This document shows positions 28,660 to 38,700 of a stretch of DNA of 64,000 nt, piece by piece. The notes under the pieces were generated by a model. That model was not told the DNA's origin. It did not search any database and saw only the letters and a program-made list of their open reading frames with translations. Numbering within the stretch: the stretch's first letter is position 1; each line of letters opens with the position of its first letter. Origin of the DNA: Cellulomonas chengniuliangii (GTDB taxonomy: Bacteria; Actinomycetota; Actinomycetes; Actinomycetales; Cellulomonadaceae); assembly GCF_024508335.1 (NCBI RefSeq), contig NZ_CP101988.1:1736001-1800000 (forward strand), in the 5' to 3' direction. The position numbers and the translations under genes are program-made.

Positions 28660-28682
28660 GTACTAACTAGAACGTTAAGTAC
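28660..28682. promoter_or_regulatory. Candidate TetR operator upstream of the dienoyl-CoA reductase-like gene
   Basis: GTACTAAC at 28660-28667 and GTTAAGTAC at 28674-28682 form an imperfect inverted repeat with a six-base spacer. Read on the minus strand, 28670-28660 is CTAGTTAGTAC, matching nine of eleven positions of the CTGGTTCGTAC element seen upstream of the acyl-CoA dehydrogenase operon. It sits 27 bp before the GTG start at 28710, where a repressor would block transcription. Confidence 0.55.
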
Positions 28683-28709
28683 CGGCTCTGCCGCTGGAAA
28701 GGACCACCC

Positions 28710-30809
28710 GTGAGCCTCGTGACCCCGATGCCGCCCTCTGCCCGGACACCCATCGGTCGGACCACCCGTCCCATCGCCCCCCTCGCCGTCCAGGTGGAGC
28801 GCCGCGACCCGGCGCCCGCGACCCCGGCACTCCTGTCGCCGCTGCGGGTGCGCGGCATGACGCTGCGCAACCGCGTCGTGATGCCGCCGATGGGCACGAA
28901 CTTCGCGCTGCCCGACGGCACGGTGTCGGACACCCAGCTCGACTATTACGAGCAGCGCGCCCGCGGCGGCACAGGGCTGATCATCGTCGAGAACATCTGC
29001 GTGACGTTCCCGGCCGGGTCCAACGGCACCACCCAGCTGCGCATCGACCACGACCGGTACGTCCCGCGGCTGTGGGAGCTCACCGAGCGCATGCACCGCC
29101 ACGGCAGCAAGGCCGCGATCCAGCTCAACCACTCCGGCGCCTCGGCGAACCCCCGGCGGACCGGGACGCCCGCGGTGTCGTCGTCCGACCAGCCCTCCAA
29201 GCCCGGCGGGACGATCCCCGTCCCCCTGGACGTCCAGGAGATCGCCTCGATCGTCCAGGACTTCGCCGACGCGGCCGCCCGCGCCCGCCGCGCCGGGTTC
29301 GACGCCGTCGAGCTGCACGCCGGGCACTCGTACCTGCTCAGCCAGTTCCTCTCGCCGCTGTACAACCACCGCACCGACGAGTACGGCGGCAGCCTCGCCG
29401 GGCGGGCCCGGCTCATCCGCGAGGTGCTCGCCGCGGTGCGCGGCGCCGTCGGCGAGACGATCCCGGTGATGCTGCGCATCAGCGCCGACGAGCTCGTCGC
29501 GGGCGGCAACACCATCGAGGACTCCCTGGCGATCATGGAGCTGCTCGTGGACGAGGTCGACATCATCGACGTCTCCGCGGGCCTGGCGATGAACCTGCAG
29601 TACCAGATCGACCGGATGGACCTGCCCGACGGGTGGCGTTCGGGCATGGCCCGCCGCTTCCGCGAGAAGTTCAACCTCCCGACCATCACCTGCGGGAACG
29701 TGCGCGACCCCCTCGTGGCCGAGCGCATCGTCGCCGAGGGGGACAGCGACCTGGTGGCCATGGGCCGCGGGCTCATCGCCGAGCCGTGGTGGGTGCGCAA
29801 GGTGGCCGAGGGGCGCGCCGACACCATCCTCGAGTGCGTCTCCTGCAACATCGGCTGCGCCGACCACCGCATCCGCCTCGACCGGCCGATCCGCTGCTCG
29901 ATCAACCCCGACATCGTCCAGCACGAGGCCTTCATGCGCCGCCGGGTCACCAGCCCGACCCGGGTGGTCGTGGTCGGCGGTGGAGTCGGCGGGCTCGAGG
30001 CGGCCTGCACCGCCGCCGAGGTCGGCTGCGATGTCGTCCTGTTCGAGTCGCGCGACGTCGTCGGCGGCACGGTCGGCGAGGCTGTGCGACTGCCCGCCAA
30101 GCGCCGCATCGCGATCTTCCTCGACTACCTGGTCCGGCGTGCCGCCCGCGCGGGCGTCGACGTGCGGACCGGGACGCACGCCACCCCTGCGCTCGTCGCG
30201 TCGCTGCTGCCGGACGTGGTGGTCAACGCCACCGGGGCGGCGCCGCTGCTGCCCCCGATCCCCGGCCTGCGCGAGCGGGTGGATGTGCCGGGCTCCGGCG
30301 TCCGCTCGATCACCGACGTGATGGCGCACGCGTCCGAGCTCGAGGAGCTGCGGGGCCAGCACGTCGTGGTCGTGGGGGCCGGCGCGGTCGGGCTCGACGT
30401 CGTCGAGGTGTGCACCCAGCTGGACGCGCGTGTCACGCTCGTCGAGCGCCTGCCCGCGATCGCCGCAGACCTCGACCTCATCACCGCGATGCAGTCCCAC
30501 GAGATGATCGAGCGCCATGGCGTCGAGGTGCGCACCGGGACCTCGCTCGTCGAGGTCGGGGACGGCTGGGTGGACGTGCGGACCGGCGACGGCCCCGTCG
30601 AGCGGATCGAGTCGGCGACGACGTTCGTCTGCTTGGGGATGCGCCCGAACGTCGAGTCCTACGCGGCGCTGAGCGAGCACTTCGCCGGCACCGACGTGCG
30701 GGTGCTCGACATCGGCGACTCCGCCGGCGTGGGGAAGATCATCGACGCGACCGCCGCTGGCCGCGACGTGCTGCTCGCCCTGGAGACGCGCGGCGTCCTG
30801 GCGCCCTGA
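28710..30809 (+). CDS. NADH:flavin oxidoreductase / 2,4-dienoyl-CoA reductase-like enzyme (FMN, FAD, 4Fe-4S)
   Basis: A 699-residue flavo-iron-sulfur enzyme of the old-yellow-enzyme superfamily, like FadH and the bile-acid enzymes BaiCD/BaiH. The N-terminal FMN TIM barrel (about residues 40-370) contains [30 protein letters not shown] and [15 protein letters not shown] cysteine cluster CVSCNIGC plus a later CSINP Cys at about 375-395 would bind 4Fe-4S. FAD- and NAD-binding domains follow ([14 protein letters not shown] and [15 protein letters not shown]). It probably reduces C=C bonds conjugated to a carbonyl or CoA thioester, but its substrate is unproven. GGAAAGGA precedes the GTG start. 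Confidence 0.9.
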   Translation: MSLVTPMPPSARTPIGRTTRPIAPLAVQVERRDPAPATPALLSPLRVRGMTLRNRVVMPPMGTNFALPDGTVSDTQLDYYEQRARGGTGLIIVENICVTFPAGSNGTTQLRIDHDRYVPRLWELTERMHRHGSKAAIQLNHSGASANPRRTGTPAVSSSDQPSKPGGTIPVPLDVQEIASIVQDFADAAARARRAGFDAVELHAGHSYLLSQFLSPLYNHRTDEYGGSLAGRARLIREVLAAVRGAVGETIPVMLRISADELVAGGNTIEDSLAIMELLVDEVDIIDVSAGLAMNLQYQIDRMDLPDGWRSGMARRFREKFNLPTITCGNVRDPLVAERIVAEGDSDLVAMGRGLIAEPWWVRKVAEGRADTILECVSCNIGCADHRIRLDRPIRCSINPDIVQHEAFMRRRVTSPTRVVVVGGGVGGLEAACTAAEVGCDVVLFESRDVVGGTVGEAVRLPAKRRIAIFLDYLVRRAARAGVDVRTGTHATPALVASLLPDVVVNATGAAPLLPPIPGLRERVDVPGSGVRSITDVMAHASELEELRGQHVVVVGAGAVGLDVVEVCTQLDARVTLVERLPAIAADLDLITAMQSHEMIERHGVEVRTGTSLVEVGDGWVDVRTGDGPVERIESATTFVCLGMRPNVESYAALSEHFAGTDVRVLDIGDSAGVGKIIDATAAGRDVLLALETRGVLAP

Positions 30810-30835
30810 CGACGAGGGACGACCGACACCCGGGC

Positions 30836-30877
30836 ACGGCCCCGGCTGGCCGCGAGCACGCGGCCAGCCGGGGCCGT
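30836..30877. terminator. Strong hairpin terminator, first of a tandem pair
   Basis: Perfect 19-bp inverted repeat (30836-30854 with 30859-30877) around an AGCA loop, directly after the dienoyl-CoA reductase-like gene. Confidence 0.85.
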
Positions 30878-30922
30878 AGTCGTCCCCCCAACGTCCCCCC
30901 GACGCGCGGCCCCCGAGGGCAG

Positions 30923-30970
30923 AGACGCCGAGGCCCCGCCGTCACGCAGGACGGCGGGGCCTCGGCGTCT
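30923..30970. terminator. Strong hairpin terminator, second of a tandem pair
   Basis: Perfect 20-bp inverted repeat (30923-30942 with 30951-30970) around an eight-base loop, directly after the etfA stop on the minus strand. It separates the two convergent operons. Confidence 0.85.
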
Positions 30971-30981
30971 GCCGCTAGTGG

Positions 30982-31959
30982 TCAGCCGCGACGGGCCCGG
31001 ACCGCCGCCGTGAGGGCCGGCACGATCTCGAACAGGTCGCCCACCACACCGACGTCGGCCACCTCGAAGATCGGGGCGCCCGCGTCAGAGTTGATCGCGA
31101 CGATGACCTTCGAGGAGGACATGCCCGCGAGGTGCTGGCTCGCGCCAGAGATGCCGCAGGCCAGGTAGACGTCCGGGCTCACCTTCTTGCCGGAGATGCC
31201 CACCTCGAGGTGCACCGGGACCCAGCCCGCGTCCGCCGCGGGCCGCGAGGCGCCCACGGCGGCAACCGGGCCGAGCGCGTCGGCGAGATCGCGCAGCACG
31301 CTGAAGCCGTCGGCGCCGCCCATGGCCCGGCCACCAGAGACCACGACCCGAGCGTCCTCCAGTGCCGTCTCCCCGTCGGTCTCGGTCACGACGCGCTCGA
31401 GCACGCTCGTGCGAGGCGGCTCCGGCGCCGCCACGTCCTCGACCACGACGGTCGGCGTCGCGCCACCGGAGTCGGCGGCGCTCAGGGCGCCGGCGGCCAC
31501 AGTCACGACCTGCACGCCGGCCGGGATGGCGCAGCGCACCACCTGGGCGCCGCCCAGTACGTCCTTGGTCAGGACGAGCCGGCCGTCCGCGCCGAGCTCG
31601 ACGCGGGTCGCCCCGGTCACGAGCCCGGTCGCCAGCCGCGCGGCGAGCCGTGGGGCGAGGTCGTTGCCGCGCGTGGTCGCGGCGAACAGCACCGCGTCCG
31701 GGGTGTGCCGGCCCACGAGCTCCGCGAGCGCGGTGACGTGCGTCTGGGGGTCGTATTCGGCGTAGGCCGCGCCGGACACCAGGCGGACTGTCGTGGCGCC
31801 GGCGGCCCCCGCCGAGGCTGCCAGCCCTTCGACGCCGTCTCCGATCAGCACGGCGGTCACATCGCCGCCCAGGCGGGCGGCCTCGCTGACCAGGGCGAGA
31901 GAAGCGTCGGACGCAGTCTGCTGCGACTGCTCGACGAGGATCCACAGGGCGGGGCTCAT
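30982..31959 (-). CDS. etfA: Electron transfer flavoprotein alpha subunit (FixB/YdiR-like)
   Basis: EtfA carries FAD and, with EtfB, passes electrons between acyl-CoA dehydrogenases and an ETF:quinone oxidoreductase. The 325-residue protein has the N-terminal EtfB-like fold and the C-terminal FAD domain with [64 protein letters not shown] and [22 protein letters not shown]. The ATG at 31959 follows AAGGAGA. It is the last gene of a minus-strand run beginning at 39882. Confidence 0.94.
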   Translation of the reverse strand: MSPALWILVEQSQQTASDASLALVSEAARLGGDVTAVLIGDGVEGLAASAGAAGATTVRLVSGAAYAEYDPQTHVTALAELVGRHTPDAVLFAATTRGNDLAPRLAARLATGLVTGATRVELGADGRLVLTKDVLGGAQVVRCAIPAGVQVVTVAAGALSAADSGGATPTVVVEDVAAPEPPRTSVLERVVTETDGETALEDARVVVSGGRAMGGADGFSVLRDLADALGPVAAVGASRPAADAGWVPVHLEVGISGKKVSPDVYLACGISGASQHLAGMSSSKVIVAINSDAGAPIFEVADVGVVGDLFEIVPALTAAVRARRG

Positions 31960-31969
31960 GTCTGTCTCC

Positions 31970-32743
31970 TTACAGGACGCCGGCGCTGACCAGCGCGGCG
32001 ACCAGCTCGTCGGCGATCTCTTCGGGCGTGCCGCTGATGCGCACACCGGGCTCGCGCGGCGGGCGCGCGGTGATGTCGAGCACCGTGGTGGTCGCACCGG
32101 CGCCCGCGGCGTCGATGCCGAGGTCCGCGGCGGTCAGGACGTCGAAGGACGCCTTGTTCGCGGCGAGCTTGCTCTTGACCGAGGGGTACCGAGGGGTGTT
32201 GACGTACTCGTCGACGGTCACGACACCCGGCAGCGTGATCCGGATGCGCGCGTGGCCGTCCTCCAGCACCTGGCGGCAGACGAGGGCGTCGCCGTCCGCC
32301 TCGATCTCGGTGACGTTGGTGACCTGCGGCAGGCCCAGCAACTCGGCGACCATGGCGGGGACGGACGAGGTCCCACCGTCGAAGGACCGGGCGCCGGCGA
32401 GCACCAGGTCGAACTCCCCGAGCCGCCTCGCGGCGGCCGCGAGCACCTGGGCGGTGCCCCACGCGTCCGCGCCCACGAGGGCGTCGTCGTTGATGTGCAC
32501 GCCGCGGGTGGCTCCGACGCTCACGCACTCCTTGAGCGCCGCCTTGGCGGACGCGGGGCCCATGGTCAGCACCGTGACGGCGCCTCCCTGTGCCTCGACG
32601 AGCTGGACCGCTGCCTCGAGGGCGTTGCGGTCCACGGGGTCGGTCACGGCGCCGCCGGTGGACCTGTCGATCGTGTGCTCGGCCGTCAGGCGCACGTCGG
32701 CGAGCTCGCCGGGCACCTGCTTGACCAGGACGAGGATGTCCAT
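31970..32743 (-). CDS. etfB: Electron transfer flavoprotein beta subunit (FixA/YdiQ-like)
   Basis: The AMP-binding partner of EtfA, 257 residues. It starts [19 protein letters not shown] and contains the [14 protein letters not shown] segment, a [29 protein letters not shown] motif and [32 protein letters not shown], all typical of ETF beta. The ATG at 32743 was preferred to one 33 bases upstream because it gives the family N-terminus and follows AGGAC. It is adjacent to etfA in the acyl-CoA dehydrogenase operon. Confidence 0.93.
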   Translation of the reverse strand: MDILVLVKQVPGELADVRLTAEHTIDRSTGGAVTDPVDRNALEAAVQLVEAQGGAVTVLTMGPASAKAALKECVSVGATRGVHINDDALVGADAWGTAQVLAAAARRLGEFDLVLAGARSFDGGTSSVPAMVAELLGLPQVTNVTEIEADGDALVCRQVLEDGHARIRITLPGVVTVDEYVNTPRYPSVKSKLAANKASFDVLTAADLGIDAAGAGATTTVLDITARPPREPGVRISGTPEEIADELVAALVSAGVL

Positions 32744-32772
32744 CTGTCCTACTTCTTTCTCTTGCGGGTGGG

Positions 32773-34509
32773 TCACCGTCGAGCGTTCTGCGGTGCGTGT
32801 GACATCGGGGGAGGCTGTGCGGCAGGCCCCGGAGGTGACGGGGGCGTCCCGGCCAGGGCCGCGGCCCGCGCGCGCAACTCGTCCTTGCGGACCTTTCCTG
32901 CAGGGCTGAGCGGGAGCTGGTCCACGACCACCACCCGCGCGGGGATCTTGTACTTGGCCAGGCCGTTCGCCAGGAAGAGCGCGCGCAGGCTCGCCACCGT
33001 CACCAGCGGTGGGTCGGCCCTCGGGTCGTCAGTGGTCACGAACGCGCAGACCACCTCGCCCAGGCGCCGGTCGGGCATCGCCACGACGGCGGCGTCACGG
33101 ACCCCGGGATGCTCTCGGACTGCGGCCTCGACCGCGGCCGCGGAGATGTTCTCGCCGCCGCGGATGATGACGTCCTTGCACCGGCCGACGATCCGCAGGT
33201 AGCCGTCGGCGTCCTGGGTGCACAGGTCCCCGCTGTAATACCACCCGTCCGCGTCCAGCACCGCGGCCGTCAGCTCGGGCTCGCCGAGGTACCCGAGGAA
33301 CACCTGTGGGCCGCGGGACGCCTCCTCGCCGACGACGCCGGGCGGGACCGGCTGTCGGGTGGCGGGGTCAACGACGCGCACCTCGACGCCGGCGACCGGG
33401 CGGCCGTCGGTGGACACCACGCGCTCCTCGGGATCGTCGGGCGTGGTCAAGGCGTGCGGTGCGCTCTCGGTCGAGCCGTAGACGCTCAGCAGCCGCACGC
33501 CATGCTCGAGCGCCCGCCGGGAGAGCTGCCGGGGAACGGGGGAGCCGCCGCAGCACAGGAAGCGCAGCTCGGGGGTCAGGCTGGTGGTGTCGGGGCAGGA
33601 GTCGAGCAGGCACGTGATGACGCTGGCCGCCGCCATGCCGCAGGTGCAGCGCTCCGCGTTGATCATGGCCAGCGCGGCCGGGCCGGTGGGCACGTCCAGC
33701 AGCACGGAGGCGCCGCCGACGAGGAAGGGCAGCGTCAGCCCGTGCAGGTAGCCCGTGGCGTGCCCCAGCGGCGCCGGCATGAACAAGCGGTCGGTGTGGT
33801 CGATGCCCAGCGCCCGCGCGAACGCCGTCTCGCCGGCGATCACGTTGTCGTGGGAGAGCAGCACCCCCTTGGGCCGGGCCTCGCTGCCGGAGGTGAAGAG
33901 CACCGCGGCCACGTCCGTGCCCCGGCCAGGCGTGTGGTCGGACTCGGGCAAGGGAGGGCATGAGCCGACCACCTGGTCGAAGGTCTGCCACGCCTCGCTG
34001 TCGGAGGGTGTGGGGGCGCAGGGGCCGGGCTCTTCCACGGGTCCGACGACCAGCACGGCGGCCAGGGAGTCGAGCTCGGCCAGCATGCGTGCAGCGGTGG
34101 CCCGGTACTCGTTCCCACGGAACTCGTGGGGGATCACCAGCACCCGGCTGCGGCACCGCGTCAGCACGTGGCGCAGCTCGGCCTCCCGGTAGGCGGTGAG
34201 CACGGGGTTGACCACCGCGCCCACGTTCAGGCAGGCGACGTTCACGCACAGGAACTCGGCCCAGGACGGCAGATGGATGGACACGACGTCGCCCGGCCGC
34301 ACCCCGGACCTGCGCAGGAAGGTGGCGATCGCCGCGGCCCGCTCCGCGACCTCGCCGTAGGTCAGCCGGGCGCCCCGGCTGTCCACCACGGCCAAGGCCT
34401 CGGGGGCGGACTGGAGCGAGCGCTGCCAGTGGTCGGCGAGGGAGGAGTCGCCCCACCACCCGTCCGCGCGGAACCGCGCGGCCCTGCGCTCGTCGACCTC
34501 CACCTGCAT
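32773..34509 (-). CDS. Acyl-CoA ligase (FadK/CaiC-like AMP-forming synthetase)
   Basis: An ANL-superfamily enzyme that forms an acyl-adenylate and then a CoA thioester. The 578-residue protein shows LFTSGSEARPKGVLLSH (variant P-loop with Ser-Glu-Ala in place of Thr-Thr-Gly), LSVYGSTES, GWYYSGDL, RIVGRCKDVIIRGGENI and LPLSPAGKVRKDEL with the catalytic Lys. In E. coli the counterpart beside ydiQRST is fadK (ydiD), and CaiC plays the same part for carnitine. Context suggests it activates shikimate or a derivative. The ATG at 34509 is five bases after the fixX stop. Confidence 0.88.
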   Translation of the reverse strand: MQVEVDERRAARFRADGWWGDSSLADHWQRSLQSAPEALAVVDSRGARLTYGEVAERAAAIATFLRRSGVRPGDVVSIHLPSWAEFLCVNVACLNVGAVVNPVLTAYREAELRHVLTRCRSRVLVIPHEFRGNEYRATAARMLAELDSLAAVLVVGPVEEPGPCAPTPSDSEAWQTFDQVVGSCPPLPESDHTPGRGTDVAAVLFTSGSEARPKGVLLSHDNVIAGETAFARALGIDHTDRLFMPAPLGHATGYLHGLTLPFLVGGASVLLDVPTGPAALAMINAERCTCGMAAASVITCLLDSCPDTTSLTPELRFLCCGGSPVPRQLSRRALEHGVRLLSVYGSTESAPHALTTPDDPEERVVSTDGRPVAGVEVRVVDPATRQPVPPGVVGEEASRGPQVFLGYLGEPELTAAVLDADGWYYSGDLCTQDADGYLRIVGRCKDVIIRGGENISAAAVEAAVREHPGVRDAAVVAMPDRRLGEVVCAFVTTDDPRADPPLVTVASLRALFLANGLAKYKIPARVVVVDQLPLSPAGKVRKDELRARAAALAGTPPSPPGPAAQPPPMSHAPQNARR

Positions 34510-34514
34510 GGCGC

Positions 34515-34820
34515 TCAGCCCTGCCGGTAGCTGACGCCGGCGCCTGTCGCGGGGTAGTTCCACGAGTAGCCCTCCGCGCCGAGGCGCAGCCGCTCGCAGA
34601 CCAAGCGGCAGTTGCCGCACTCCAGGCAGCCGACGTGGTCGAACCGCATCTGGTCGGCCGCCTCGTCCCACACGTAGCGCTGGGCCGGGCAGGACGTCAC
34701 GCACGCCCGGTCGGAGGGGCACGTGCGGCAGGCCTGCGGGTCGATCACGATGTGCGCGTTGTGCTCATCGGTCTCGAAGCGTGTGGTGGCGAGCAGCTCG
34801 TCGACTGACTTGCGGGTCAT
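34515..34820 (-). CDS. fixX: Ferredoxin-like protein FixX/YdiT type
   Basis: A 101-residue ferredoxin-like electron carrier that works with FixC. Cysteines lie at 31, 34, 40 and 44 (CRTC...CVTSCP) and again at 65, 68, 71 and 75 (GCLECGNCRLVC). The second group is the usual 4Fe-4S set of FixX. The extra cysteines at 31 and 34 may or may not bind metal. The ATG overlaps the fixC stop (ATGA), so the two are translationally coupled, which supports the FixCX pairing. Confidence 0.9.
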   Translation of the reverse strand: MTRKSVDELLATTRFETDEHNAHIVIDPQACRTCPSDRACVTSCPAQRYVWDEAADQMRFDHVGCLECGNCRLVCERLRLGAEGYSWNYPATGAGVSYRQG

Positions 34821-36106
34821 AGCGTCTTCATCCCCTTCAGCAGCGATCGGGCGGTCGAGAACGGCTTGCGCACCTTGCGCGCGGTGCGCCAGACGGTCGA
34901 GCCGACCGGGCGCACCGGCTCGGCGCCGACGTGGTAGAGGTCGGTCATGAGGTCCACGGCGAGCTTCGGGTAGACGGTGAACAGGTCGGGCGTGCCCGAC
35001 ATCCACGCGTGGCCGCCACGCAACGTGCGGAAGTCCTGCAGCAGCCCCTCGTCGAGCCGGCGCCGGTAGCCGGCGAGCCCGGTCGGCCCGGTGTCGCCTG
35101 CCTCGACCGCCTCGACGACCGTGTCCGCCGCGGCGATGCCGCTCATCACGGCGTAGTCCATGCCGCGGATGGTGAAGCCGCGGTTGAGGCACAGCCCGGC
35201 CGCGTCGCCGCAGATGAGCCAGCCGTCTCCGGACATCTGGGGCAGCGTGTCGTATCCGCCCTCGTACACGAGGTGCGCGCCGTACTCGAGGAGCTCGGCG
35301 TCGCCGACGTAACGGCGCAGGGCCGGGTGCTCCTGGAGGTCCTGCGCGGTCGCCAGCAGCGACCGGCCGGACTTCGCCCACGCCGCGGAGTCCACCACGA
35401 GCCCGAGGGAGACGGACTCGTTGTTGGTGTAGGCGAAGACGCCGCCGAACACCCCGTGGGTGGGGTCGCCCATGCCGAGCAGCGCGGCGCCCTCGCCGGG
35501 CTGGACTCCAAACCGCTGCTCGACCTCCGCGGCCGGCATCCCGAACACGAACTTGGCCCCGACCGCGACGTCGTGCGGGTCGAGCGGCCGGATCAGACCG
35601 GCACGCTCGAGGAGCAGGGGGTTGATCCCCTCGCAGTCGATGACGACGCTCGCCTCGAGTTGTTCGTCGCCCGTGGTGACGCCGCAGACGCGCCCGTCGC
35701 GGATGATCAGGCCGTCGACCGTGGTCTCGGTGACGATCATCGCGCCCGCCTCCTCGGCCTGCTCCGCGAGCCAGGCCAGGAGCGGGGCGGCGAGCACGGT
35801 GTACGACTCCTCCTCGACGCTCGTGAGCGTGGAGTCGACGTTGACGGCGTCCTGCTCGGTGAGCAGCGAGATGATCTCTCGCTTCACCTCGCGCTGGACG
35901 GGCGCCTCGCGCCACCGGTCGCCCAGCAGGGCTTGCAGGGCGTAGGCGTAGATCCGCCCGCCGGTCAGGTTCTTCGCGCCGCAGACCTGCCCGCGCTCCA
36001 CCACCAGCACGGACTTGTCCGCCTGCGCCAGCCGGTAGGCGGCCGCCAGTCCCGCGAACCCGCCGCCGACCACGATCGCGTCGAACGCGTCCTCGTCAGC
36101 CATCAC
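34817..36106 (-). CDS. fixC: FixC/YdiS-type flavoprotein (ETF:quinone oxidoreductase-like)
   Basis: A 429-residue FAD protein of the electron-transfer-flavoprotein dehydrogenase family that links EtfAB to the quinone pool. The FAD-binding motif DAIVVGGGFAGLAAAYRLAQ is at residues 8-27. Then come VCGAKNLTGGRIYAYAL, the second FAD contact GDGWLICGDAAGLCLNRGFTIRGMDYA near 285-310, and a basic C-terminus. As in bacterial FixC the 4Fe-4S domain is a separate protein, FixX, encoded next. The start is MMADED, and the second Met is an alternative. Confidence 0.92.
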   Translation of the reverse strand: MMADEDAFDAIVVGGGFAGLAAAYRLAQADKSVLVVERGQVCGAKNLTGGRIYAYALQALLGDRWREAPVQREVKREIISLLTEQDAVNVDSTLTSVEEESYTVLAAPLLAWLAEQAEEAGAMIVTETTVDGLIIRDGRVCGVTTGDEQLEASVVIDCEGINPLLLERAGLIRPLDPHDVAVGAKFVFGMPAAEVEQRFGVQPGEGAALLGMGDPTHGVFGGVFAYTNNESVSLGLVVDSAAWAKSGRSLLATAQDLQEHPALRRYVGDAELLEYGAHLVYEGGYDTLPQMSGDGWLICGDAAGLCLNRGFTIRGMDYAVMSGIAAADTVVEAVEAGDTGPTGLAGYRRRLDEGLLQDFRTLRGGHAWMSGTPDLFTVYPKLAVDLMTDLYHVGAEPVRPVGSTVWRTARKVRKPFSTARSLLKGMKTL

Positions 36107-36161
36107 CGATCACCACCTCTCGTCGCACCGCGGCCGCTGCCGGGTGCCCAGCAGAACGGAC

Positions 36162-37304
<1,143 letters not shown>

Positions 37305-37371
37305 GGCGCACTCTCCTCGCAAAGTCGTGCCCCGGGGGATGGGGCGGGGGATTGGGGGTGGTGCGGGCCGG

Positions 37372-38592
37372 TCAGTCCCGGGCGGCCGCGTGCACGGCGC
37401 CCTCGGCCAGCAGCGCCGCGATGTCGGCCGCGTCGTAGCCGAGTTCGGCCAGAACCTCGGGGGTGTCGGCGCCCTGGGGGCGGGACAGCCGCAATGCCGG
37501 GTCGCCCTGGCCGCGGAAGCGCACCGGGTTCGTCGGCAGCATCCGCTCCGCGCCGTTGGGGTAGGTGAGGGTGCGCAGCACGTCGTTGGCGATGGCCTGC
37601 GGGTCGGAGTAGACGTCCTGCGGCAGCTGGCACTTCGCCATCGGCACGTCGTGCTCGCCGAACAGGGCAAGCCAGTGCTCGGCGGGCCTCGTCGCGAAGG
37701 CCTCGTCGAGGATGTCGACCACCTCGCCGTTGCGGCCGGTCTCGTTGACGGCGGTGCACACGCCCAGCACGGGGTCGCCGACGAGGTCGTCGCGTCCGAT
37801 GAGCCGCATGACCTTGTCGAAGTCCCGGTCGTACTCGGGGGCGCACAGGGCCATCAAGCCGGAGTCGGAGCCGAGGTACGTGTTGTTGAAGGGGTTGATG
37901 ACCTCGCGGCGGTTCTTCGGGTAGGTCGCGCCGTACTGGGCGGCGACCATCGCCTGGTTGAGCATGAAGACGCCCGAGTGGAACAGGTTGGCGGTGACGT
38001 AGTCGCCGTGGCCGGTCTGCTCGCGCTGGTGCAGGGCGGCCAGAACGCCGGCGAGCAGGACGAACGAGACCTGGAAGTCCCCGTAGCCGCTCGGGGGGAG
38101 CATGGGACGGCTGCTGGAGTCGCGGGTCGTGGCGAGCACGCCCGCGCGGGACATGTAGGTGGTCATGTCGAAGCCGGCGGCGTCCTTGAGGGGCCCGTTC
38201 TCGCCGAAGCCGAGCACCTGGGCCATCACGAGCCGCGGGAAGCGCTCGCGCAGCGTGTCGTAGTCGTAGCCCAGCTTGGCGAGGGAGCGCACCCGCGTGC
38301 TGGTCACGAAGACGTCGGCGTCGGCGAGCAGGCGGTCCATCACCTCGCGGCCGCGGGGCTGGCGCAGGTCGACGGTGACGAACCGCTTGTTCATGTTCGC
38401 CATGTCGAAGCCGGGGTTCTCGTCATCGGTGCAGGGCGTGCCGAAGACCGTGCCCTGGGTCCGGCCCGGGTCGCCGCGCGGTGGCTCGACCTTGATGACG
38501 TCCGCGCCCCACTCGCCCATGATCCGGGGGGTGGTGGGCGCGGCCAGGAACGCGGTCATGTCGACGACCTTGACTCCGGCCAACGGCTGCAT
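37372..38592 (-). CDS. Class III CoA-transferase (CaiB/BaiF family)
   Basis: A 406-residue enzyme that moves CoA between carboxylic acids. It begins MQPLAGVKVVDMTAFLAAPTTPRIMGEWGADVIKVEPPRGDPGR, typical of the family. GFDMTTYMSRAG near residue 140 holds the probable catalytic Asp. ANLFHSGVFMLNQ and the NPFNNTYLGSDSGLMAL segment follow. It may shuttle CoA from product to substrate, saving ATP used by the ligase downstream. E. coli uses a different class of transferase, YdiF, at this place. Confidence 0.89.
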   Translation of the reverse strand: MQPLAGVKVVDMTAFLAAPTTPRIMGEWGADVIKVEPPRGDPGRTQGTVFGTPCTDDENPGFDMANMNKRFVTVDLRQPRGREVMDRLLADADVFVTSTRVRSLAKLGYDYDTLRERFPRLVMAQVLGFGENGPLKDAAGFDMTTYMSRAGVLATTRDSSSRPMLPPSGYGDFQVSFVLLAGVLAALHQREQTGHGDYVTANLFHSGVFMLNQAMVAAQYGATYPKNRREVINPFNNTYLGSDSGLMALCAPEYDRDFDKVMRLIGRDDLVGDPVLGVCTAVNETGRNGEVVDILDEAFATRPAEHWLALFGEHDVPMAKCQLPQDVYSDPQAIANDVLRTLTYPNGAERMLPTNPVRFRGQGDPALRLSRPQGADTPEVLAELGYDAADIAALLAEGAVHAAARD

Positions 38593-38638
38593 CTGGTGTC
38601 TCTCCTTCGAGTCGTGCGATGAGCGAGAACCACCCCGA

Positions 38639-38678
38639 GCTGGCGGGGCCGGAACCGGGGGAGCCCGGCCCCGCCAGC
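38639..38678 (-). terminator. Intra-operon hairpin between the second acyl-CoA dehydrogenase and the CoA-transferase
   Basis: GCTGGCGGGGCCGG at 38639-38652 pairs perfectly with 38665-38678 over a 12-base loop. It is in the 108-bp gap and has no T-run. It may attenuate transcription or set different mRNA levels for the first gene. Confidence 0.5.
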
Positions 38679-38700
38679 GCGGGTGATCAGGTGCGGACGA

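Noticed and set aside
32773-34722. Longer N-terminus for the acyl-CoA ligase
   Set aside because: The extra 71 codons upstream of 34509 are antisense-like Arg-rich sequence overlapping fixX in another frame. The ATG at 34509 gives a normal ligase N-terminus.
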